This document shows, in pieces, positions 18,353 through 27,522 of a DNA stretch of 64,000 bases. How positions within the stretch are numbered: the first letter of the stretch is position 1; each line of letters opens with the position of its first letter. The position numbers and the translations under genes were made by a program. Origin of the DNA: Okeania sp. KiyG1 (GTDB lineage: Bacteria; Cyanobacteriota; Cyanobacteriia; Cyanobacteriales; Microcoleaceae). The notes beneath the pieces are model-generated. The model ran no database searches. It saw only the letters and a list, made by a program, of their open reading frames with translations, and had not been told where the DNA came from. The DNA is taken from the NCBI RefSeq assembly GCF_014132355.1, contig NZ_BLZO01000079.1:1-64000 (forward strand), given 5' to 3'.

Positions 18353-19712
18353 TGGGGACTCAAACCCCAACTAATTGTAAACACCCTATACACGGCGGGG
18401 TATTAAACCCAAAAGAAAAGGCGTTGAAGAAGGAAGAAGGAAAAGGTTGATGGGGACTCAAACCCCAACTAATTGTAAACACCCTATACACGGCGGGGTA
18501 TTAAACCCAAAAGAAAAGGCGTTGAAGAAGGAAGAAGGAAGAAGGAGTGCGGTTCGTTTGACCTAATGAGCTTTTATGTAAGTTAGGCCAGTCCCGAAAC
18601 TAGGGATAACTCTAGTAGTCATGCAGGTTGAATTCCTGCCCTCTGAGATGCAGAGTGACTCTGAAGTTCAGGATTCCAAGGTAACAACTTGGTCTCTCGG
18701 TGCATGGATTTAAAGCCGTAAAACTAGAAGGTTTTGTCTGGTTATCACGGCCAAGGAAGTTGCATGCATGTTAACGCACAGTCAATCTAGTATAACCGCT
18801 CGTTACCTTCGATTGGTGAAATTAAGCCTGACACACCAAGCCCAAAATGGGAAGCCTCACACAACTGGTAACGTAGTCCTTCGACGTTATCGCATCCAGT
18901 TAGAGGTCGGGTGATACTAGGAGCCTAAGTGCAACGAGAAATGATACTAGGGAACGAAGTAAGCCCTTTGAGACTCTCAGCTTTCGACCACTGAGTAGGG
19001 AAAGTTTAACTAATGTCTTTTAGGGATCAGGAAACTCCTGCGAAGCAAGCCTGGAGTAATGTTCAGGATATGCAGACGTGGGGAGACATTGCAGGTAGCC
19101 GTGAAACTGAAATTGTATCAAGCCAAAACGCAAACTCCGGGGTGAGTAGGCTCAATTCGAGAGTAGGAGACTCTTGTCAAGGAAAATCTCCAGGCATAAA
19201 GCCGAAGAGCAGCGAAAACCGAGGCCAACAAACGTGGACAAACCTTGAAATACAGGTGCTAAATTAGGTGTAACCAACCTTGAATAATCCTGCAATGTTA
19301 GGAGCCGTGTGAGCTGGAAACTCTCACGCACGGTTTTGTAGTAGAGGTGAGGGATAGCGATATCCCCATCGACTACATCAGAAGGAAGAAGGAAAAGGTT
19401 GATGGGGACTCAAACCCCAACTAATTGTAAACACCCTATACACGGCGGGGTATTAAACCCAAAAGAAAAGGCGTTGAAGAAGGAAGAAGGAAGAAGGAAG
19501 AAGGAAGAAGAAAAAGGTTGATGGGGACTCAAACCCCAACTAATTGTAAACACCCTATACACGGCGGGGTATTAAACCCAAAAGAAAAGGCGTTGAAGAA
19601 GGAAGAAGGAAGAAGGAAGAAGGAAGAAGAAAAAGGTTGATGGGGACTCAAACCCCAACTAATTGTAAACAGCCTATACACGGCGGGGTATTAAACCCAA
19701 AAGAAAAGGCGT
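18306..19712 (+). repeat. Five-copy tandem repeat with T-arm-like hairpin, split by a group II intron
   Basis: Five near-identical cores of about 83 bp lie at 18343-18425, 18441-18523, 19393-19475, 19511-19594 and 19631-19712. Each begins GGTTGATGGGGACTC and ends AAAAGAAAAGGCGTTG, with GAAGAAGG spacers between. The first two are 98 bp apart. Each core has a GGGG/CCCC hairpin; on the minus strand it reads TGGGG-TTTGAGT-CCCCA, like a tRNA T arm. A second ACCC/GGGT hairpin follows. The copies differ at almost no positions (one C to G in copy 5). Related single copies are at 56657-56714 (opposite orientation) and 62262-62322. Confidence 0.85.
18547..19379 (+). mobile_element. ORF-less group II intron (about 833 nt)
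   Basis: The 5' end is GTGCGGTTCG at 18547. Domain V is at 19302-19336 (GAGCCGTGTGAGC, TGGAAA loop, CTCTCACGCACGGTTT), with the AGC triad present. A domain VI-like hairpin (GTAG ... CTAC) closes at about 19376. The 3' boundary at 19378-19379 is set by the purine repeat resuming. Only an 84-codon open stretch (19013-19267) without reverse-transcriptase motifs lies in domain IV, so any splicing or mobility would need a maturase in trans. It interrupts a GAAGAAGG spacer of the array, outside any gene. Confidence 0.8.
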
Positions 19713-19808
19713 TGCTGAAATATAATGGTAAGTAGCTGAAGATAAAATTGAAAAACTTATGTTTTGCGTTGATACTTAATCTAAGAATCATTACAACTCA
19801 GCAACGCC
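19708..19808. repeat. MITE family B, copy 1, with 8-bp target duplication
   Basis: The ends GGCGTTGCTGA (19708) and TCAGCAACGCC (to 19808) are perfect 11-bp inverted repeats. The flanks AAAGAAAA (19700-19707) and AAAGAAAA (19809-19816) are an exact 8-bp duplication. The internal 79 bp is unlike the longer copies of the family. It abuts the last unit of the tandem array, whose terminal GGCGTTG is the first 7 bp of this element. Confidence 0.85.
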
Positions 19809-19927
19809 AAAGAAAAACATAAATCATCATAAAAATTCGGTAATTGGGAAACCAGCCAGTTAATATTAGGGCTAGAGCAAAACTACGAGCAACTGTAACT
19901 GATTCAATGAACTTCATTAAATATAAA

Positions 19928-21094
19928 CTAAGCTAACAAATCGTCGATAAATAAGTCAATTTTCATTTTAGAAAGATGTTGCATCACGACAATATGAGCT
20001 AAAGAACCCTGAGTAGCTAATTGCCACTTCTGACAAATCTTGATTGATGGCTTGTCAAATACAACCGTAGTTGAAAAATCATTTAAAAAAGGCTTGTACC
20101 CAATCTCTTCTAGACGTTTATACAAATACCGAGCATTTTCTAAACAAGTCGAAACTTCTCCAGCAAACTGTTGACCTCTGGTCATAATAGCATACCAAAG
20201 AAATAAGCAAGCAAGTCCACTACGAGAACCTGTAATAGTTGTATCATTACAGCCAATATATTCAATTTGATGTTTGATTTTGTCAGTATAAATTTTACGA
20301 GTTAAAACAATTCCATAAGGAATAGGAGAACCAAAAAATTTATGACCACTAACAGCAATACTACCAATGGGATAATCCTGAAAACTAATTTTTGGTGCTG
20401 TTTCCATGAAAGGTAATAACATTCCTCCTAATGCACCATCACAATGAATATAAAAAGGAATTTTTAGCTTTTCTAAAATATCAACTGTTGGTTCTATTCG
20501 ATCCACTGCTCCTCTCATTGTGGTGCCTAAATTGAGATTGAGAATAACACTATGATTTGTTCGTTTTGATATTTCTTGCTTGAGATGTTCGTAATCTATT
20601 TCCCCATTAGGTTGAGAGTTAATAACTACATGAGGTATTTTCAACATACAGGCAGCTTTGGCAATGGAATAATGAGTATCTTTCGAGGAGTAGAGAATTG
20701 CATCAGGGAGTAACTCTCTACCTAAAAACATACCATAGATATTTCCTTCCGTACCACAACTGGTAACGTATCCCCACTCTGCTTCTAGATGATAAAGTTC
20801 AGCTAACCAAGAAATACATTGTTGCTCAATATTTTTGTCTTGAATATACCAGTATCCAGACTCCCACGGATCGCCTAAATTATTGATTAGATATTGAAAA
20901 AAAGGTATCAGAGGGGTGTAATTAAAATTAAGATTGAGTGGATAACCAATGAAAAATTCTGTAGACTCAGCAATACTTTTTTCTAAATTCTTCAACAATT
21001 CTTGTTGTTCTGGGAGAGGAGATGAAAATCTTGTCGCATAGGTGTTGTTATTGATAGGATTTAAATTTTCCCTGACATTACTTAAATTTTTCAT
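19928..21094 (-). CDS. hdc: Pyridoxal-phosphate histidine decarboxylase
   Basis: The 388-residue protein matches group II PLP decarboxylases of the bacterial histidine decarboxylase type in length and motifs. TSCGTEGNIYG (residue about 112) binds the cofactor phosphate, and HCDGALGG holds the Asp (219) that pairs with the pyridine nitrogen. SGHKFFGSP carries the Schiff-base Lys (252). The start is MPFxY-free but typical: a 45-residue arm precedes FIGYPLNLNF. It would convert histidine to histamine in the cytoplasm. It has no obvious biosynthetic partners; both flanks are repeat-filled. Serine decarboxylase is the closest alternative assignment. Start at ATG 21094, just upstream of KNLSNVREN. 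Confidence 0.85.
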   Translation of the reverse strand: MKNLSNVRENLNPINNNTYATRFSSPLPEQQELLKNLEKSIAESTEFFIGYPLNLNFNYTPLIPFFQYLINNLGDPWESGYWYIQDKNIEQQCISWLAELYHLEAEWGYVTSCGTEGNIYGMFLGRELLPDAILYSSKDTHYSIAKAACMLKIPHVVINSQPNGEIDYEHLKQEISKRTNHSVILNLNLGTTMRGAVDRIEPTVDILEKLKIPFYIHCDGALGGMLLPFMETAPKISFQDYPIGSIAVSGHKFFGSPIPYGIVLTRKIYTDKIKHQIEYIGCNDTTITGSRSGLACLFLWYAIMTRGQQFAGEVSTCLENARYLYKRLEEIGYKPFLNDFSTTVVFDKPSIKICQKWQLATQGSLAHIVVMQHLSKMKIDLFIDDLLA

Positions 21095-21700
21095 AGTGCT
21101 TAAGTACTGATTTTGAATTGCTTGTTGTTGAGTAGTTAAATCTTGACTTTTAGTTTTGGCAGAGCTTTGTTGTTCTCACTCAGTTTATATTGTGGCTTCT
21201 GTAAATATTTAGCTAAACTAAGAGCGTGCTATAACTACTATCTATATGAGTTATATGAAATCATGATTACATAAGTTTGTCAAGACATAAAATTATGATG
21301 ACTACGCCAAATCAAGTTTTAACAGTAGTTGTACATAAAAACCAGAGAAAAACTTAAGATTTGGAGGTAGATCGACAACTTGAAAAAATGGGGTTACACA
21401 ACTAAGGATAAAGTACTTGTGGGGTAAGTACCCTATGGATTTTGTTACAGTCAGTGATTGCGATCGCATGGGTAGACCCCCCAAAGACTATCATCCTAAT
21501 GGGGAGATGGGGACCCACCCCTAATATAGAATCCGGTTGAATAGTTATTGTATAGTTGGGAGTATGGGAGTAGGGGAGTGGGGGAGTAGGGGAGATTAAA
21601 TATTTAAGTAATTATAGAATTATCAACATATACTATATAACCTCCCAGGAGGGGAATGTGGGGAGATGGTGAATCTGGAGGCAAATTTCCACCTTTTTTG
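21095..21700. other. Spacer upstream of hdc
   Basis: No gene is supported. The first 180 bp is ordinary AT-rich upstream sequence. GGGAGTATGGGAGTAGGGGA repeats lie at 21560-21595. The short open frames on the minus strand have no recognisable motifs. Confidence 0.5.
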
Positions 21701-21849
21701 GGCGTTGCTGATTCTAGGTATGATGCAAGCCCCCCTAGCCCCCCAAAATTGGGGGGAATAAAACTCTAAAAGTCCCCCAAAATTGGGGTATTTAGGGGGC
21801 TTGACCAGAACCAAACAATCGCACATTCATCCTTCAATTTAGCAACGCC
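21701..21849. repeat. MITE family B, copy 2, with 8-bp target duplication
   Basis: The ends are GGCGTTGCTGATT and AATTTAGCAACGCC, enclosing two CCCCAAAATTGGGG palindromes. The flanks CTTTTTTG at 21693-21700 and 21850-21857 are an exact 8-bp duplication. It lies just after the stop codon of the CHAT gene. Confidence 0.85.
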
Positions 21850-22895
21850 CTTTTTTGCTGCGAACAGCTTACTGTAAACCACCGGAAACAAAACCTGCCC
21901 AATAATAAGGGTTAATAAAGGGATAGTCTTTATCACATAACAACGCCAGGTTATTTTTCATTTTCACAACCAGTTTTTTATTTTCCTCTGTCTCAATATT
22001 CTGCAAATGCGCCTCTAGTTGCTGCCGATACTTATCATTAAGTTGTTTTCCTGTCAAGTTGCGCAAATCAGTTTGAGCTTTGTGTAATGCTTGCGGGCGG
22101 GTGTATTCTGGGTTTTGCCGATGTTCATAATAAAACAAACAAAATAGTGCTGTTGCGAAATCATCCACCGCCCATAATGTACTGACTACACTCTGAGCGC
22201 CTGCACTCAGGAAACCTGCTGCAATAGTTAGAATATCGTCGTTAGCTTTGCTGACTGTGAGATTGGTTTCGCAACAGGAGAGGAAGACATCGGTTAATTC
22301 TGGTAAACGCCAGGTAAACAGATCCCCAAGGGTGACTTCCCCATCAAATAAATGTAGTTTTGAGTCTAGGGGGTTTATTAAGTCGGCGCTAGCGTGATGA
22401 CTGGAATGGAGAAACTGTACTTGTTTTGTGAGTTGACGGTAGTTGTTGACTGTTGCTTGTTGATATTGGAGGCGGTGGTGTTTGGAGACTTGGAACATTT
22501 GGGCGAGGTTTTGACATTCGTATCCGGTGAAAATGAGGTCGCCTGTGGCGTTTTCCACAATACCCATTTTTTGGGAGTAAGTGCTTTTCTTGCGGTTGTC
22601 GCAATAGCTAAGTATTTGGCAACTGGGTATGACTCGCAGGCGGAATAGATCGCTGAGATAGATGGGTTTAGTTTCGGGTGTTTTTGGTTTGTCGGCAGGT
22701 GGTGAGGTAGTTTTGTTGCCAGTGGGAATAGAGAGTCGAGTATTTTCAAATTCCCTTGTCGATCCCCCTTCCGTCCCCCTTAAAAAGGGGGAAACTGAAT
22801 CAGATCCCCCTTCCGTCCCCCTTGAAAAGGGGGAGACCGAATCTTCGTCACCCCCCTTACCAAGGACTGAATCTTCATAGCCCCCCTTGGTAAGG

Positions 22896-24334
22896 CAGGG
22901 CTAATTCATTGTCGCCAGAGAAAAATATTGAGGAGTACAATGATTGTTGTCAAGTATTGAGTTAAGCTAACTATTCTCAATATTAGGGCTTAGATAGAAA
23001 TGAACTTATTACAAATATTGGCCCAATTACCAGATTTTCGAGCTGCTAGAGGGAGACGTTATCCATTATGGTTAGTATTACTGTTAGTAATTATGGGTAC
23101 AATGAGCGGTTGTTTCTCCTATTGTGCCCTAGAAGATTTTGCTCGTCGTCATCATCTGGCATTACAGCAACAACTAGAGCTATCGCCTTTGAGTTTTCCA
23201 ACTGAAGTCTACATTTCGGCGAATTATGACCAGAATTGATTTTGCTCAATTAGCTCAAGTATTCAATCAATGGGCTCAACACCAAATAACAATTCAAGAG
23301 GCCGAATGGTTAGCAGTGGACGGTAAGAGTATTAGGTCTACTGTCAGTGACTGTTATGGTTCTTACCAAGACTTTGTCAATGTTGTTTCTGTGTTCAGTA
23401 ATTGTCAAGGAGTACCTGTAGCCATAGAACAATTTCACGTGGGAAGAAAGTAGTGAAATTGCTGTTGTCCAAGCCATATTGGCTAGTTTAAACCTTGAAG
23501 GAGTAGTTTTTAGTTGCGATGCTTTACATTGTCAAAAAAAAACCGTCAAGTTAATCATTGACAGAGGTAACCATTACACAATAGCAGTCAAGGGTAATCA
23601 AAAAAAAACTGTACCAGCAAGTACAACTAACAACTGAACAAACACAACCAAGTAGTGTTGATATATCAGAAGATAGATCTAGAAATCGTGTGGTTTGTAG
23701 AACAGTGTCTGTGTTTAATAATCTGTTGGGAATTAGCTCTGAGTGGGAAGGAATTAAGTCTGTGATTAGAGTTGAGCGTCAGGGTACACGAGCAAGTGTT
23801 GACTATTATCAAACAGCTTACTACATTAGCAGTCTGAAATTAAGTGCAGCAGAATTTGCAGTAGGAATTCAGGGACATTGGGGAATTGAGAATCGACTAC
23901 ATTGGGTTAAAGATGTAGTGTTTCGAGAGGACACAAGTCTAATTCGGCACTCTCAAGCTGCTGCTAATTTTTCTGTGATTCGTCAGTTGGCGATCGCTAT
24001 CTGTCGCCTTCATGGTTATTCTTCCCTCACTACTGCGATTCGTACCATTGCTCACGATTTGGAGCAGATTTTTCTGATGATTATAAATCTAGAACTGTAG
24101 TCATTGAGAATTGAAATTGGCCCATACACAGAACCTCACTCCCCCCTAGTTTTCGATTTCAATAGTTCTGGTATTGGCGATCGCGACTGATATTAGCGAT
24201 CGCGACTGAGTCTGTGACATAAATTTTTCCTGTATAAGTATGATAATTTAGGGGAAAAGACTATGAAATACTTGACAATATGGCCAAACTTGTACTCCTC
24301 AATATTTTTCTCTGGCGACAATGAATTAGCCCTG
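22896..24334 (+). mobile_element. ISAs1-family insertion sequence (1,439 bp) with 12-bp target duplication
   Basis: The terminal inverted repeats begin CAGGGCTAATTCATTGTCGC and match over about 45 bp (22896 onward, and 24334 inward). The flanks CCCTTGGTAAGG at 22884-22895 and 24335-24346 are identical. The target itself lies in a C/G-rich repeat with several similar words, so the true duplication could be shorter. The transposase inside is frameshifted, so this copy is not autonomous. Confidence 0.88.
23000..24100 (+). pseudogene. ISAs1-family DDE transposase with three frameshifts
   Basis: The blocks in order are LLQILAQLPDFRAARGRRYP, STFRRIMTRIDFAQLAQVFN, AVDGKSIRSTVSD (first catalytic Asp), VFSCDALHCQKKTVKLIIDR (second Asp), RVVCRTVSVFNN and HWGIENRLHWVKDVVFREDT (the Y-(2)-R-x-x-E-x-x-W region). 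They make one ISAs1/H-repeat transposase of about 370 residues. Frames change near 23205 (one extra base), near 23450 (one extra T) and in the A9 run near 23610. All three are insertions. The protein is dead as read. Confidence 0.85.
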
Positions 24335-27251
24335 CCCTTGGTAAGGGGGGTTGGGGGGATCTCTCCTCCACCGGGAGTCAGGGAGACATCCACAGGCAAA
24401 GCAGCAAACGGAATTTGATGTAGAGCTAGATGAGGCACAATAATTAATTCTTTGATACCGCTCAGATGTTGGGTAATAAGTTGATTCAGTTGCAAGCTTT
24501 GGGAGAGTTGTTGGAGAAATGTTTCCATGTTTTCACGCCATTCTTGATTTTTATTATTTCTGTAGTCATCGTAGGGATTTAACCAGTTTATGACTATCCA
24601 GTCTTGCAACGTCTCAAAACCCTGACTTTTGCAAGTGAAAAGTTGAACATCCTGCCGACCCACGATAAATATATAAGTATTATCTTTAGTAGTGTAAAAA
24701 CTTAATATCGCGGTCTCCTTGTCCTTAATTAATTCTCGCATTTGATCAATACTTAGGGGGTCTACCTGCAACTGACGTGCCAATACTGGATCATACTCAC
24801 GAATCTCTCGCCAAACTTGTTGCCGTTTTGTCTCTTTTTCTTCAATTTCTGCCAATCTTTGCTCTGCCTCTATCCCACTGTCGCAACGGTCAAACCGACT
24901 ATTTGCAGTAGCAAGTTGTTTCCTATCGTCGGAAGTGGAGCGACGGAGGTTATATAGAAGTTGTTGCAGGTGATAATATTCTTCTAGGAGTTGAGGCGGT
25001 ATTTCGGCATTTGGGTAAAGGTATTTACTTGCCATTAATTCTACTACCATGCGGGAGCGGGAACGCTCGGCATATTCTACCGCTTTATCGTATTCCTTGA
25101 GGTTGACAAAGCATTGAACGATATTTAGGTAGACTACGATGGCATCTTCCAGGATTTTTTGGCGGCGATCGTCATCTTGAGACCAACTGCGACTAAGTTC
25201 GACTGCAGTTATAGCTTTTTCGTAGGCAGCAATGGCAGGTCGCCATTTGCCTTCATTAAAGTAGAGTTTGCCTAGACCCTTGGAAGTATTGAGGCATTGA
25301 ATCGGATCTGCTTCGGGGGTGTAAACTTCCAATGCCAGATTAAATGCAGCAATAGCATTTTCCAGATTCTGTGCCCGGTCACCTCTGATTCTTTCATTGT
25401 AGGCAACACCTAGATTGTTTTGAGTCCTTGCCCAATCATAGGGGAAATCTTTTTTAGTGTGAACTTCCAACGCTAGATTATGTGCAGCAATAGCATTTTC
25501 CAAATTCTGTGATCGGTCGCCTCTAATTCTGTCACTGTAGGCATAGCCTAGATTATTTTGAGTTAATGCCCAATCATAGGGGAAATCTTTTTTAGTGTGA
25601 ACTTCCAACGCTAGATTATGTGCAGCAATAGCATCTTCCAGATTCTGTGATCGGTCGCCTCTAATTCTGTCACTGTAGGCAACACCTAGATTGTTTTGAG
25701 TGCTTGCCCAATCATAAGAGAAATCTTTTTTAGTGTGAACTTCCAACGCCCGGTTAAATGCAGCAATAGCATTTTCCAAATTCTGTGCCCGGTTGCCTCT
25801 GATTCTATTTCTGTAGGCATTGCCTAAATTATTTTGAGTCCTTGCCCAATAGATGAGGAGGTCTTTTTTGGTACGAACTTCCAACGCCTGGCTAAATGCA
25901 GCAATAGCATTTTCCAAATTCTGTGACTGGTCGCCTCTAATCCTTTTCCAGTATGCATTACCTAGATTATTTTGAGTGCTTGCCCACTCATCTGGGAAAT
26001 CTTTTTTGGTGTGAACTTCCAATGCCTGGCTAAATGCAGCAATAGCATTTTCCAAATTCTGTGCCCGGTCACCACTGATTCTGTCACTGTAGGCATTGCC
26101 TAAATTATGTTGAATCCTTGCCCACTCATCGGGAAAATCTTTTTTGGTGTGAACTTCCAATGCCAGATTAAATGCAGTAATAGCATTTTCTAGATTCTGT
26201 GCCTGGTCGCCTCTAATCCTTTTCCAGTATGCATTACCTAGATTATTTTGAGTCGTTGCCCACTCATCTGGGAAATCTTTTTTGGTGTAAACTTCTAAAG
26301 CCAGATTAAATGCAGCAATAGCATTTTCCAAATTCTGTGCCCGGTCGCCACTGATTCTTTCATTGTAGGCAACACCTAGATTGTTTTGAGTGCTTGCCCA
26401 ATCATAAGAGAAATCTTTTTTAGTGTGAACTTCCAACGCCCGGTTAAATGCAGCAATAGCATTTTCCAAATTCTGTGCCCGGTCGCCTCTGATTCTATTT
26501 CTGTATGCAAGACCCAGATTGTTTTGAGTCTCCACCCAATCATCGGGGAAATCTTTTTTGGTGTAAACTTCTAAAGCCAGATTAAATGCAGCAATAGCAT
26601 TTTCCAGATTCTGTGCCCGGTCGCCACTGATTCTGTCTCTGTAGGCAAGACCCAGATTGTTTTGAGTCTCCACCCAATCATCGGGGAAATCTTTTTTAGT
26701 GTAAACTTCTAAAGCCAGATTAAATGCAGCAATAGCATTTTCCAGATTCTGTGCCCGGTCGCCTCTGATTCTATTTCTGTAGGCATAGCCTAGATTTTTT
26801 TGAATTTTTGCCCAATTGTTCGGGAAATCTTTTTTAGTGTAAACTTCCAAAGCCAGATTAAAGGCAGCAATAGCATTTTCCAGATTCTGTGCCCGGTCGC
26901 CACTAATTCTGTTATTGTAGGCATTGCCTAGATTGTTTTGAGTCGCTGCCCAATTTGCCTGATTACTCTTGCGGGTAAATACTTTTAGCACCGCTTCGTA
27001 ACCAGCAATCGCGATTTCCATGTTATTTCCTTTGTTGTCGAGTGAGAAGTTGCTGAGGCGGTTGCTGAAATAAAAAATGGTACTGGCGATGACCGTTGCT
27101 GTGTCTGTTTCTACTTCCGAAAATTTAGCTGCTGCCCAGTATCGTAATACATCAGCAAAGTTATCGTCGAGTTTGTCTAGGTTTGCTTGCAAGAGTGGGT
27201 AGATAACTTTGGGGTCGCCGTTACTGTCGGCAGTTGCTTGTAGTACCTCAA

Positions 27252-27485
27252 TTAAAAAGTTAAATTGTTCGTCCATTTTTCTTCAATTTGTTGTTGGTAT
27301 TCCAAAGGGTCTATACTAAGTTTTATGGTACCTGCATACTTAGCTAAATCCACATTTTTTGCTTCTATTTTTAACTGAGCAATAGCTAACAACTTTTCAA
27401 TTTCTTGCCAGTCTTCATAATCAATCAAAACTGCTACAGGCCGCATAGTTTCATCAGTAACTATTTTCTTCTTAAAATCCCGCAT
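27252..27485 (-). CDS. Phd/YefM-like antitoxin-type small protein
   Basis: The 77-residue product contains IVTDETMRPVAVLIDYEDWQ EIEKLL split over residues 9-34. This is the cyanobacterial variant of the Phd/YefM N-terminal DNA-binding strand-helix seen in solitary antitoxins. No toxin gene (RelE, Doc or PIN) is adjacent. Instead its 3' end overlaps the start of the TPR-CHAT gene by 25 bp, and the DUF4384-like gene lies 37 bp upstream, so the three probably form one transcript. It may regulate that operon. The annotation rests on a short motif. Confidence 0.55.
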   Translation of the reverse strand: MRDFKKKIVTDETMRPVAVLIDYEDWQEIEKLLAIAQLKIEAKNVDLAKYAGTIKLSIDPLEYQQQIEEKWTNNLTF

Positions 27486-27522
27486 AATTTTCTCTTATCC
27501 ATTAATAAACTGTTCAAATATA

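Larger units (their letters stand above)
21869..27276 (-). pseudogene. TPR-CHAT (caspase-like) protease gene interrupted by an IS element
   Basis: The N-terminal part (27276-24335) has twelve consecutive repeats of about 51 residues (NLENAIAAFNLALEVYTKKD ... NNLGNAYxxRIxGDRAQ), a TPR-type solenoid. A coiled-coil region (EIEEKETKRQQVW) and the start of the CHAT domain (KELIIVPHLALHQIPFAALP) follow. The C-terminal part (22883-21869) carries the CHAT catalytic His (LHSSHHASAD) and Cys (FLSCCETNL) and ends YYWAGFVSGGLQ. Removing the IS at 22896-24334 and one 12-bp target duplication rejoins the frame exactly (1,318 codons). CHAT proteins are caspase-like peptidases. Translation currently ends in the IS, before the catalytic dyad. 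The start overlaps the 3' end of the preceding small gene by 25 bp. Confidence 0.88.

Noticed and set aside
18343-18425. The repeat unit as a real tRNA gene
   Set aside because: Only a T-arm-like hairpin and a weak acceptor match can be drawn on the minus strand. There is no D arm and no 17-base anticodon arm.
19013-19267. An 84-codon protein inside the second group II intron
   Set aside because: It has no reverse-transcriptase or maturase motif and overlaps structured intron domains. It is probably ribozyme sequence that happens to be open.
18306-19712. The tandem array as a CRISPR array
   Set aside because: The repeated unit is about 83 bp, the spacers are the same GAAGAAGG purine tract each time, and no cas genes are near. 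CRISPR arrays have 25-40-bp repeats and unique spacers.
22378-22749. A separate 123-codon gene antisense or out of frame to the CHAT C-terminal half
   Set aside because: It overlaps the restored CHAT frame, and its composition (PTNQKHPKLNPS) is that of a shadow frame.
22860-22970. Inverted repeat around the IS as duplicated CHAT coding sequence
   Set aside because: The matching 45 bp begins with CAGGGCT on both sides, directly inside identical 12-bp flanks. It is the IS terminal repeat that is merely translated at the end of the truncated CHAT frame.
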